In this document: piece after piece, positions 1 through 6,698 of the stretch
Position numbering within the stretch: position 1 is the first letter of the stretch
How the letters are laid out: every line of letters starts with the position of its first letter
Assembly (NCBI GenBank): GCA_004557655.1
Contig: SFGJ01000020.1
Span: forward strand, 1 to 24,482
Origin: Clostridiales bacterium
GTDB taxonomy: Bacteria; Bacillota; Clostridia; Oscillospirales; Oscillospiraceae
Direction: 5' to 3'
Length of the DNA: 24,482 nucleotides
Made by a program: the position numbers and the translations under genes
The notes under the pieces: model-generated
Databases searched by the model: none
Told to the model about the DNA's origin: nothing
Seen by the model: the letters and a program-made list of their open reading frames with translations, nothing else

Positions 1-98
1 GCCAGAGGGAGGGGGCGCTTCAGCCACTCCCGGGGCGTCTGGATGATGGTCAGCGCGGACATTCCCAGCAGCGCCGCGATCAGGGCGAACCACATCAT
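1..98 (-). CDS. N-terminal part of an unknown membrane protein (cut by window edge)
   Basis: Reading leftward from tandem ATG codons at 98 and 95, an open frame runs off the left edge after about 32 codons. The visible start, MMWFALIAALLGMSALTII, is hydrophobic and followed by a basic stretch (TPREWLKRPL), which fits a first membrane segment or uncleaved signal anchor. It begins 24 bases after the stop of the GGDEF reading frame and is on the same strand, so it is probably co-transcribed with it. The ribosome binding site is weak (an AGAGATG-like purine run). The family cannot be recognised from so short a piece. Confidence 0.5.
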   Translation of the reverse strand, partial: MMWFALIAALLGMSALTIIQTPREWLKRPLPL

Positions 99-121
99 AT
101 GTGTCACATCTCTTTCTTTGT

Positions 122-586
122 TTACTGTCCGGCGTCATTGTCCGCGGCGGCCGGCTGGCCCTTCCGGCGGTCGTTTTTCGCGTAATAGCCCAGCTTGTCT
201 TGATACATCTGGCGGTCGATGCGGTTCATGAAGTCGGCAATGGTCTCGGTGTGCAGGTCGGCGATGGCGTAGCCCATGGAGGCGGAGAGACGGTAGGGCT
301 TGTCGTGCGTCCCGTTGACCTCCTCAAAATTCTCCTTTGCCCGCGCGATAAGGCTTTGGACAAGCTGCTCGTCCGCGGTGTTCAGTATGACGACGAATTC
401 ATCACCGGCGTACCTTGTCACCACACCATATTCGCCGAAGGCATTTTTGAGCAGACCGGCGGCAAGGATCAGCGCGGTGTCGCCCTCAGCATGCCCGTAG
501 GTATCGTTGATCGCCTTGAAGCCGTTCAGGTCGATCATAATGCCGCAGACCCATGTGTCCTTCCTCTTATACGCCCGCTTCTGCAT
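122..586 (-). CDS. N-terminally truncated GGDEF (diguanylate cyclase) domain; possible pseudogene
   Basis: The frame encodes most of a GGDEF domain: IDLNGFKAINDTYGHAEGD, then RYAGDEFVVIL as the active-site half-loop (AGDEF is a known functional variant), then SASMGYA near the end. GGDEF domains make cyclic di-GMP from two GTP. The usual first 25-30 residues with the DxLTGLxNR motif are missing, and the RxxD inhibitory site is absent. The first in-frame ATG inside recognisable sequence is at 586, with no ribosome binding site. The frame stays open to about 760, but there it only shadows the YugP-like gene, which ends at 594 in another frame (GGDEF frame is +1). So this is either a remnant, a frameshifted fusion to the upstream gene, or a sequence error. 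Activity is doubtful. Confidence 0.6.
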   Translation of the reverse strand: MQKRAYKRKDTWVCGIMIDLNGFKAINDTYGHAEGDTALILAAGLLKNAFGEYGVVTRYAGDEFVVILNTADEQLVQSLIARAKENFEEVNGTHDKPYRLSASMGYAIADLHTETIADFMNRIDRQMYQDKLGYYAKNDRRKGQPAAADNDAGQ

Positions 587-593
587 AGCAATA

Positions 594-1409
594 TCAGGAA
601 CGGCTGGAGGACGAGGATGCATTCTGGACATACGCGATGATCTGAAGCACCCGATAGACCAGTTCCAGCAGCGAGATGACCATGTCGTTGATGTACTCGA
701 TGTTGTACAGGCGGAACAGCTTCTTGCACATGGCCAGCTCCTCGTCGGTGGCCATGCCATTTTCCTTCATGATATCGTAGGCGCGCTGCTGCGCCTTCTT
801 CTCGGTTTTCAGCACCTGAATGGACATAATGAAGGACAGCAGGTAGAAGACGAGGGCGATGGCAGTCAGGAGGATGGTGTACATCCCGTTGGTGGTTTTG
901 AACATGTACAGATCCAGCAGCGCGCCGATGATGACCATGGGGACGAAGGCCAGCGGCCCGATGTAGATGACGGGCGTCAGGCGGACGCGGGTCTGCATAT
1001 CCGGGTCATTCTCCTTGTCCAGAACGGCAAGAGCGGATTTCTGCGCCGCCATGGCAAGGGATGTGACGCTCTGCTTCTTCCATGTAAGCCGCCTCAGCCG
1101 CACCTTCTTGAAATAATGGCTGTAGCTGTTGCCCAGCAGAATGGAGCCTGTCTTGGAGACCTTGATCCTCTGCAGGCCATTCTGATCGAGGATGTCTCTA
1201 GCCACCTGCTCGCCGGTCATGCCGCAGCTGCTTTGCTTCCGATTGTACCGGGTGTAGCGGATGGCCAAATAGATGGACACGAAAAGGGCGAATATGGATG
1301 CTACCAGCAAAAGCGCGCCCACCACGCCCATGGCAAGGATAACGGCATCCGAGACGCCGTCCAAACTGCCGTCCGCCGCCAAGCGGACCGCATTCAAAAA
1401 TTCTGACAT
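594..1409 (-). CDS. YugP-family (zinc metallopeptidase 2) membrane protein lacking the HExxH motif
   Basis: This 271-residue protein aligns along its length with the YugP family of membrane zinc peptidases: an N-terminal membrane segment (about 22-50), the CGMTGEQVARDILDQNGL block (about 62-79) matching the family's SGxTGAxxARxIL-NGL, a VRL segment, then SVTSLAMAA, two central membrane segments and a C-terminal one near ELVYRVLQIIA. Where active relatives carry HEVGH, this protein reads QKSAL (residues 123-127), so both histidines and the glutamate are replaced; the later EFNAS block with the third ligand is also not recognisable. From family knowledge it should not be a peptidase. The start has a good AGGAGG site. 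Operator A lies about 95 bases upstream, so SARP-type control is likely. Its role may be sensing or scaffolding; that is inference. Confidence 0.72.
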   Translation of the reverse strand: MSEFLNAVRLAADGSLDGVSDAVILAMGVVGALLLVASIFALFVSIYLAIRYTRYNRKQSSCGMTGEQVARDILDQNGLQRIKVSKTGSILLGNSYSHYFKKVRLRRLTWKKQSVTSLAMAAQKSALAVLDKENDPDMQTRVRLTPVIYIGPLAFVPMVIIGALLDLYMFKTTNGMYTILLTAIALVFYLLSFIMSIQVLKTEKKAQQRAYDIMKENGMATDEELAMCKKLFRLYNIEYINDMVISLLELVYRVLQIIAYVQNASSSSSRS

Positions 1410-1501
1410 GATACTGTCCTCCTGTTTGTATTTTTGCGCGAAGCGGCTGAGAGGGCCTCCTGCGCCATTTTTCGCTGTCGTTTTCCGGTAAGAGCAACAT
1501 T

Positions 1502-1533
1502 ACTATACCCGCCCGACTGCAACAAAAGCGCAA
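1502..1533 (-). promoter_or_regulatory. Operator A: SARP-type tandem heptamer promoter for the YugP-like gene
   Basis: On the minus strand two heptamers, TTGCGCT (1533-1527) and TTGCAGT (1522-1516), are separated by 4 bases (TTTG), giving an 11-base repeat. Eight bases follow, then a -10 box TATAGT (1507-1502). No -35 box sits at 16-18 bases, as expected for an activator-dependent SARP promoter. The predicted transcript starts near 1495 and leads to the ATG at 1409. Confidence 0.75.
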
Positions 1534-1577
1534 CAAACGCTTACCGCCGCGATGTGCCGCGCCGGTAAGCGTTTGTT
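1532..1577. terminator. Long-stem intrinsic terminator after the response regulator gene
   Basis: A perfect 15-base inverted repeat (1532-1546 with 1563-1577, core CAAACGCTTACC) encloses a 16-base loop. The plus-strand reading ends in a run of T (TTTGTTTTTT), so it ends any rightward antisense transcript strongly. In the minus direction it follows the response regulator stop at 1595, and the tail (TTTGTTGCGCTTTTG) is T-rich but interrupted. Its left arm touches the first heptamer of operator A. Confidence 0.75.
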
Positions 1578-1594
1578 TTTTGGCTTATGCGTTC

Positions 1595-2383
1595 TTATCC
1601 AGAGACGATGGACGCGGCGGTCAACTCCGCCCATGAGTACTGAGACATATACTCGCCCTGATAGCGGTTGACGGCGTAGGGGATGTGGCGCAGGAAGTCG
1701 TAATAGTCGCAGTCTACAGCATCGGCATCGATGGCGATGGCATTGCGCGTTTTCAGGAGGATACCCTCTGCCCCCACATCGCACAGGGTTTTCCGCAGGT
1801 CGCTGATGAGATTGCGGAGGTTGCTCTGGCGGGACAGGGTGTCCGGCCCCTCCTCCCAGAGGACGGCGGACAGCTCGCCCATGGTCACGCCGGCGCCCTT
1901 GCGGTCTACCAGATAGGCCAGCAGTTCCTTGGCCTTGCCCCGATGGAAGGTCAGTGCCTTGCCGTCGGCAAAGGCGTCGAAATCCCCGAAGCACTGGAAG
2001 CGGATGCGGTGCTTGGGCTCTGGCACGATGGGCGTGCGCAGTTGTTGCAGTGCCTGCGCCACGGTGCCGGGGGTGGGAGGCTTGAGCAGATAGTCGCTGG
2101 CGTAGACGCGGAAGGCATCCAGCGCGTACTCGGAGTAGCCGGTGACAAAGACGATATTAGTGCTGCCGTGCAACTCTTTGATGCGGCGGGCCAGCTCAAG
2201 GCCGCTGATGCCCCGCATCCGGATGTCCAGAAACGCCACGTCGCAGATATGACTGCGGAGAAAATCCATGGCCTCGGCAGGGTCCCGGAAGCCGTGGACA
2301 GCGGCATCCGGAACGGCCTTTACAATGGAGGATACCAGCGCTTCCAGCGCCAGACGTTCGTCGTCAACGGCGATAATCCGCAT
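1595..2383 (-). CDS. Response regulator with SARP-type winged-helix output
   Basis: Residues 1-115 form a receiver domain with the full phosphorylation set: D7 D8 in the acidic pocket, D53 in FLDIRM, T81 in FVTGYS and K101 in LLKPP. Residues about 128-225 form a winged helix of the SARP/AfsR kind: a GDFDAFADGKAL strand, KAKELLAYLVDRKG, the MGELSAVLW helix, then NLRNLISDLRKTL and VDCDYYDF. Only a short stub of the usual following BTAD domain is present (VNRYQGEYMSQYSW), so it is a compact 262-residue SARP. It follows the kinase stop by 3 bases, with its AAAGGAG site over the kinase end, so the two are translated together. SARPs bind direct repeats near -10 boxes and activate transcription; five such sites lie in this window. 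It is the probable local master regulator. Confidence 0.88.
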   Translation of the reverse strand: MRIIAVDDERLALEALVSSIVKAVPDAAVHGFRDPAEAMDFLRSHICDVAFLDIRMRGISGLELARRIKELHGSTNIVFVTGYSEYALDAFRVYASDYLLKPPTPGTVAQALQQLRTPIVPEPKHRIRFQCFGDFDAFADGKALTFHRGKAKELLAYLVDRKGAGVTMGELSAVLWEEGPDTLSRQSNLRNLISDLRKTLCDVGAEGILLKTRNAIAIDADAVDCDYYDFLRHIPYAVNRYQGEYMSQYSWAELTAASIVSG

Positions 2384-2386
2384 AGC

Positions 2387-3697
2387 TTATGCTCCTTTCG
2401 GAATATGGATGATGGCGGCAGTCCCTTGACCGGGGGCACTTCGTATGTCCAGCGTGCCTCCGCACAGGATGCGCAGGCGGCTGCGGACGGCGGATATGCC
2501 CACATGGGCATGTCCGTCAGCGGGGATGACATCGGGGTCAAAGCCCGCGCCGTTGTCCGCTACGCGCACCTCGTAGTACTCGGGCAGCTCCTGGGTGGAA
2601 ATGATCACGCATCCGCCGGAAGGCAAAACGCCTATGCCGTGGTTCACGGCGTTTTCCACCAGCGGCTCAATGGTCAGCGGCGGCAGCAGGAAGTCGCTAA
2701 CCTTGATGTCATAGGCCACCTCCAGCGCCTCCTCATAGCGCAGCTTCTCCAGCGAAAGATAGGCCTGGGTGTGGCGCAGCTCGTCGGAGAAGGAGATAAG
2801 GCCCTCCTTTTTGAGGGAGTCCAGATTGCCCCGCAGATAGCGGGAGAAATCGCTGACGGCGGTCTTGGCGGTTTCCGGACGGGTGTCGCAGAGGCAGTAG
2901 ATGGCAGTAAGCGCGTTGTAGAGGAAGTGGGGCTGGATCTGGGAAAGCATCAGCGCATTGCGGCTTTCGGACAGAGACAGTTCCTGCTCCACCAGTTTTT
3001 TCTCTGCCTGGGCGGTGCGGCGTACCTGCGCTGTATAGATCACCGTGCAGGCCAACAGCAGAACTGTCACATCCGCTGCCAGGTAGACGGGGGTGATGGC
3101 CCAGAAAAGCTGGAGCGGGACGCTGACCACTACGATCAAGCCGTAGGAAGCGAATACCCATGTATCCCGCCGCCCCAGTATCCGGCGGTGCTGAAAGGCC
3201 AGCAGTGCCGTGGAAGCGGGCAGTTGCACAGTGAACAGCAGATACAGCCAGTACAGCGAACCGGTAAAGTCCGCTCCGGAGGCGTCATAGCCAATGTACA
3301 TTTCATTGAAGGCGGACAGCAGGCATGTCAGCACTGCTGCTGCAGACAACCCGGTGATGTACCAAACCGGGCGGCGGGATATGTACTGCCGCTCCGAAAT
3401 ATACGCCGTCAGGCACCATGCGTACAGCGCCTGGGCGGAGATGAGAAAGAGATCCGTAAGAAAGGTCAGCACCTTGATCAACGGCACTCGCTCCGGAGAC
3501 GGCTCTGCCAGCAGGATCCAGATAGGCGCGTCCAGCAGCAATGACAGGGCATGGGCGCACAGCAATGCCACAAGGAAGGCGTCCGCGGTAGAGTGCTGTT
3601 TCTGGATAAGAGGACGGATCAGCAGCATGACCACCGTGATGAACGCAGCGAACAGTTCCAGCGCGGCACTGACGTAGTAGTATGTGAATAGTGACAT
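2387..3697 (-). CDS. LytS-type sensor histidine kinase with 7TM-like input
   Basis: The first about 225 residues hold six or seven hydrophobic segments with no extracellular domain of size, so the ligand is probably sensed within or near the membrane. A coiled linker (about 225-250) leads to the His_kinase (LytS) core: IQPHFLYNAL with phospho-acceptor H257, then the ATP-binding domain with N-box LVENAVNHGIG (N349 region), G1 box DNGAGFDP (from D381) and a glycine-rich HVGISAVRSRL. It should autophosphorylate and pass phosphate to the SARP-type regulator encoded directly downstream. I chose the ATG at 3697, which has an AAAGGTG site; a longer open frame to 3925 would run through its own promoter. 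The leader of this gene contains operator B on the opposite strand, which may give feedback. Confidence 0.88.
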   Translation of the reverse strand: MSLFTYYYVSAALELFAAFITVVMLLIRPLIQKQHSTADAFLVALLCAHALSLLLDAPIWILLAEPSPERVPLIKVLTFLTDLFLISAQALYAWCLTAYISERQYISRRPVWYITGLSAAAVLTCLLSAFNEMYIGYDASGADFTGSLYWLYLLFTVQLPASTALLAFQHRRILGRRDTWVFASYGLIVVVSVPLQLFWAITPVYLAADVTVLLLACTVIYTAQVRRTAQAEKKLVEQELSLSESRNALMLSQIQPHFLYNALTAIYCLCDTRPETAKTAVSDFSRYLRGNLDSLKKEGLISFSDELRHTQAYLSLEKLRYEEALEVAYDIKVSDFLLPPLTIEPLVENAVNHGIGVLPSGGCVIISTQELPEYYEVRVADNGAGFDPDVIPADGHAHVGISAVRSRLRILCGGTLDIRSAPGQGTAAIIHIPKGA

Positions 3698-3718
3698 GGG
3701 GAGACACCTTTCTGCCTG

Positions 3719-3750
3719 TTGCACTTTTGTTGCGCTTGGAAGCGTACTAT
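3719..3750 (+). promoter_or_regulatory. Operator B: SARP-type tandem heptamer promoter for the phosphatase operon
   Basis: TTGCACT (3719-3725), spacer TTTG, TTGCGCT (3730-3736), then exactly 8 bases to the -10 box TACTAT (3745-3750). No standard -35 hexamer is at the right distance. It faces right toward the pseudo-receiver and SpoIIE-type phosphatase genes; transcription should start near 3757. The site lies inside the divergently transcribed kinase leader. Confidence 0.8.
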
Positions 3751-3797
3751 GATACACGCAAAGTTTGGCTGAAAAACAGATTCTTTGTATTTTGTAT

Positions 3798-3825
3798 ATT
3801 GTAGCATAAAAACGGAGAAATGCAA
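3798..3825 (-). promoter_or_regulatory. Vegetative promoter of the kinase-regulator operon
   Basis: On the minus strand a -35 box TTGCAT (3825-3820) is followed by 16 bases and a -10 box TACAAT (3803-3798), which is preceded by TGC as an extended -10. This is a standard housekeeping-sigma promoter, unlike the SARP-type ones nearby. Transcription should begin near 3791, leaving a leader of about 95 bases that spans operator B. Confidence 0.7.
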
Positions 3826-3879
3826 TGAAACGAGTGTGCAATTTTTTTCCGTCGCAGAAGAGAAGGGGGCCGGAAGCTG

Positions 3880-4254
3880 ATGAATATTCTTGTGGTTGGC
3901 AGCAATGAGGTGCTTTTGACGACACTGGAGGGCATCCTGAAGGGATTGTTTCCCGGCGCGGTGATCACCCGCGCCGCAGATCCATTGATGGCGGGGAAAT
4001 GCGCATTTCACAACAAGGTGGATCTGCTACTGGCGGAGATAGAGATGAGGCGCATGAACGGCGTGCAGCTGATCCGCTTTGTCCGGCAGGAGCAGCCCGC
4101 TGTACGCGCCTATCTGATGGGATCGGCGGATGCCCTGCGAGGCCTGCCGCCGCACATACAGAGCGAGACGGCGGGACTGATCCCGTTCCCGCTTACCGCT
4201 GCGGCGGTGGAGGCGGCGCTGAAGGACGCTACAGCAAAGGGTAAGGAGGAATGA
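3880..4254 (+). CDS. Stand-alone pseudo-receiver domain protein
   Basis: The 124-residue protein has the length and pattern of a CheY-like receiver (MNILVVGSNEVLL start, DLLLAEIEMRRMNG middle, LIPFPLT near the end), but every key residue is changed. The acidic pair after the first strand reads SN (8-9) before E10. The phospho-accepting aspartate is E53, the same position as D53 of the neighbouring regulator. The conserved threonine and the lysine before proline are absent (F replaces K). It cannot be phosphorylated in the usual way; E53 might mimic a locked-on state. It starts the operon driven by operator B and overlaps the Shine-Dalgarno region of the phosphatase gene, so it may be a partner or adaptor for that phosphatase. 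That role is inference. Confidence 0.75.
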   Translation: MNILVVGSNEVLLTTLEGILKGLFPGAVITRAADPLMAGKCAFHNKVDLLLAEIEMRRMNGVQLIRFVRQEQPAVRAYLMGSADALRGLPPHIQSETAGLIPFPLTAAAVEAALKDATAKGKEE

Positions 4255-4259
4255 TCCCA

Positions 4260-6698
4260 ATGACGATGATAACTGCAATTCAGATCGGGGCACTGACATT
4301 TATGACGCTGCTGCCGGTGGCGCTGTCGGTGATTCTGTACATGGCGGAGCGTCAACCGTGGACGAAAAAGTTCAGCTACGGCGTGAAGCAGGCCATCATC
4401 GGCGTGCTGTTCGGCCTCGTCGCCGTGCTGGCCACCGAGGCGGGCATCTCCGTCAACGGCGCGGTGCTGAACGTGCGCAACGCCGCGCCGTTGACCGCCG
4501 GATTGCTCTTCGGCGGCCCGGCGGGCATCATCGCCGGCGTTATCGGCGGTGCATACCGCTGGTTCGCCACCTATTGGGGCGCCGGGGCCTTCAGCCAGCT
4601 GGCCTGTACCATCGGCACGGTGCTGGCTGGTCTGTTCGGCGCCGGCTGCCGCCGCTTCATGTTCGACAACAAGAAACCCAGCTGGTTCTATGGCTTGGCC
4701 ATCGGCATGACCACTGAGGTGCTGCACATGCTACTGGTGTTCCTGACCAACATGAGCGACATCTACGCCGCCTTCCAGGTGGTGGAAAAGTGCGCCGCCC
4801 CCATGATCTTGTGCAACAGCGTATCCGTGATGCTGTCCCTACTGCTGGTGGCCATGATCGGTAAGGAGCGGGTCATACGCCGCAAGGGTGCCTACCAACT
4901 GTCGCAGATGTTCCAGTTCCTGCTGCTGATCTGCGTCATCGCGGCTTTCGCTGTCACCTGCATCTTTACCGACGCCCTGCAGACTCGCATCGCCTACGCC
5001 AACGCCGACCAGCTGCTGGCTCTGAATCTGGATGATGTAGAGAAGGATGTCCGGGATGTGTCCGACGACAACCTGCTGCGCATCGCGCAGACCGTGGCCG
5101 GGAAGGTCACGGCGGACAGCACCCGGGACGAGCTGAACGCCCTGGCGGAGAGCTACGGCGTGGTGGGCATCAACATCGTGGACGAGAACGGCATCATCGC
5201 CGAGAGCACGCTGGCGGACTTCGTGGGCTTTGATATGGCCTCCGGCACCCAGTCGGCGGAGTTTCTGTGCCTGCTGGATGGGGAGAGCACTTATGTCCAG
5301 AGCTACCAGCCCCTGTCCGCCGACAGTAGCATCTCCCGGAAATACGCCGGTGTGGCCATGTCGGAGGGCGGCTTCGTCCAGGTGGGCTACGATGCAGACC
5401 AGTTCCAGAGTGCCATCGCCGATCAGATCCGTCTGGCGGTGAAGAACCGCCACATCGGGCGCGCCGGTGGTATCATCGTCTGCGACAGTGACCTGACCAT
5501 CGTCAGCGACAACGGCGGCTACGCCGGGCGCAGCGCATATTCCGTCAGCGACGCAGCGGCCAGCATGGAGGTACAGCCGGATACCCGCTTCCAGACCAAG
5601 ATCAACAACACGGATTCCTACTGTATGCTGCGGATGACGGAGGGATTCTATCTCATCGCCACCATCCCCGTCACCGAGGCCATGTTCTCCCGCAATATCG
5701 CCATCGCCATCCAGATCTTCATGGAACTGCTGGTGTTCGCGGCGCTGTTCACCCACATCTACTTCCTGATCAAGCGGCTGATCGTGGACAACATCCACAA
5801 GATCAACGGCTCCCTGTCCCAGATCACCGACGGCGACCTCAGCGTCCATGTCAATGTCCGGGAGAATCAGGAGTTCGCGTCCCTGTCCGACGACATCAAC
5901 GCCACGGTGGATACCCTGAAGCACTACATCGAGGAGGCGGAGCAGCGCATCGACCGGGAACTGGAATTCGCACGGCAGATCCAGTGCTCCAGCCTGCCGT
6001 CGGTGTTCCCGCCGTATCCGGAGCGGAAGGACTTCGACATCTACGCCTCCATGGACGCGGCCAAGGAGGTGGGCGGCGACTTCTACGACTTTTATCTGGC
6101 GGACAGCGACCACCTGTACTTCCTGGTGGCGGATGTGTCCGGCAAGGGCATACCCGGCGCGCTGTTCATGATGCGCTCCAAGACGCTGCTGCGGAACCTG
6201 GCCGAGAGCGGGCGGGACATCGCGGAGGTATTCACCGAGGCCAACAACGGCCTGTGTGAGAACAACGACGCGGAGATGTTCGTCACCGCGTGGCTGGGGT
6301 CTCTGGATCTGCGGAGCGGGCTGCTGGAGTATGTCAACGCGGGTCACAACCCACCGCTGCTGCGGGAGAAGGACGGCAGTTTTGCCTATCTGCGGACGCG
6401 GCCCAACTTCATCCTGGCCGGGATGGAGGGCACGCACTACCAGAAGCACCAGGTGCAGCTGAGTCCCGGCGCGCAGGTGTTCGTCTACACCGACGGCGTC
6501 ACCGAGGCTGCCAACGCCGCCAATGAGCTGTACGGCGAGGAACGGCTGGAGCAGGTGCTCAACGAGCAGACCGGCACGCCGCAGGCGCTGTGCACCGATG
6601 TCCGCGCCCACATCGACGCCTTCGTTCAGGGCGCGGAGCAGTCCGACGACATTACTATGCTGTGCGTTACATGGTACGGCGCGGAGGCGGAACGGTAG
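4260..6698 (+). CDS. SpoIIE/RsbU-type PP2C phosphatase with 5TM-LYT sensor, extracellular sensor and HAMP
   Basis: Residues about 1-195 are a 5TM-5TMR_LYT-like membrane module (GLLFGGPAGIIAGVIGGAYR is characteristic). A second membrane segment near 220 and another near 480 flank an extracellular region of about 250 residues resembling a Cache-type sensor (GVVGINIVDENGIIAEST). A HAMP-like linker (INGSLSQITDGDLSVHV) and coil lead to the SpoIIE phosphatase domain with its metal aspartates: KEVGGDFYDF, VADVSGKGIPGALF, VNAGHNPPLL, FVYTDGVTEA and SDDITML. Such enzymes dephosphorylate STAS proteins, and two STAS genes lie in the 18-24 kb operon. I prefer the ATG at 4260, 9 bases after AAGGAGGA; the in-frame ATG at 4251 abuts that site. 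It overlaps nothing but follows the pseudo-receiver stop by 5 bases. Confidence 0.88.
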   Translation: MTMITAIQIGALTFMTLLPVALSVILYMAERQPWTKKFSYGVKQAIIGVLFGLVAVLATEAGISVNGAVLNVRNAAPLTAGLLFGGPAGIIAGVIGGAYRWFATYWGAGAFSQLACTIGTVLAGLFGAGCRRFMFDNKKPSWFYGLAIGMTTEVLHMLLVFLTNMSDIYAAFQVVEKCAAPMILCNSVSVMLSLLLVAMIGKERVIRRKGAYQLSQMFQFLLLICVIAAFAVTCIFTDALQTRIAYANADQLLALNLDDVEKDVRDVSDDNLLRIAQTVAGKVTADSTRDELNALAESYGVVGINIVDENGIIAESTLADFVGFDMASGTQSAEFLCLLDGESTYVQSYQPLSADSSISRKYAGVAMSEGGFVQVGYDADQFQSAIADQIRLAVKNRHIGRAGGIIVCDSDLTIVSDNGGYAGRSAYSVSDAAASMEVQPDTRFQTKINNTDSYCMLRMTEGFYLIATIPVTEAMFSRNIAIAIQIFMELLVFAALFTHIYFLIKRLIVDNIHKINGSLSQITDGDLSVHVNVRENQEFASLSDDINATVDTLKHYIEEAEQRIDRELEFARQIQCSSLPSVFPPYPERKDFDIYASMDAAKEVGGDFYDFYLADSDHLYFLVADVSGKGIPGALFMMRSKTLLRNLAESGRDIAEVFTEANNGLCENNDAEMFVTAWLGSLDLRSGLLEYVNAGHNPPLLREKDGSFAYLRTRPNFILAGMEGTHYQKHQVQLSPGAQVFVYTDGVTEAANAANELYGEERLEQVLNEQTGTPQALCTDVRAHIDAFVQGAEQSDDITMLCVTWYGAEAER

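Noticed and set aside
1685..3544. A 619-codon plus-strand open frame opposite the kinase and regulator genes
   Set aside because: It is the complement of two well-recognised genes, has no ribosome site, and its sequence is rich in H, Q, G and V typical of antisense shadows in GC-rich DNA.
3698..3925. An N-terminal extension of the histidine kinase to 3925
   Set aside because: It would cover the vegetative promoter at 3798-3825 and operator B, and lacks a ribosome site; the ATG at 3697 has one.
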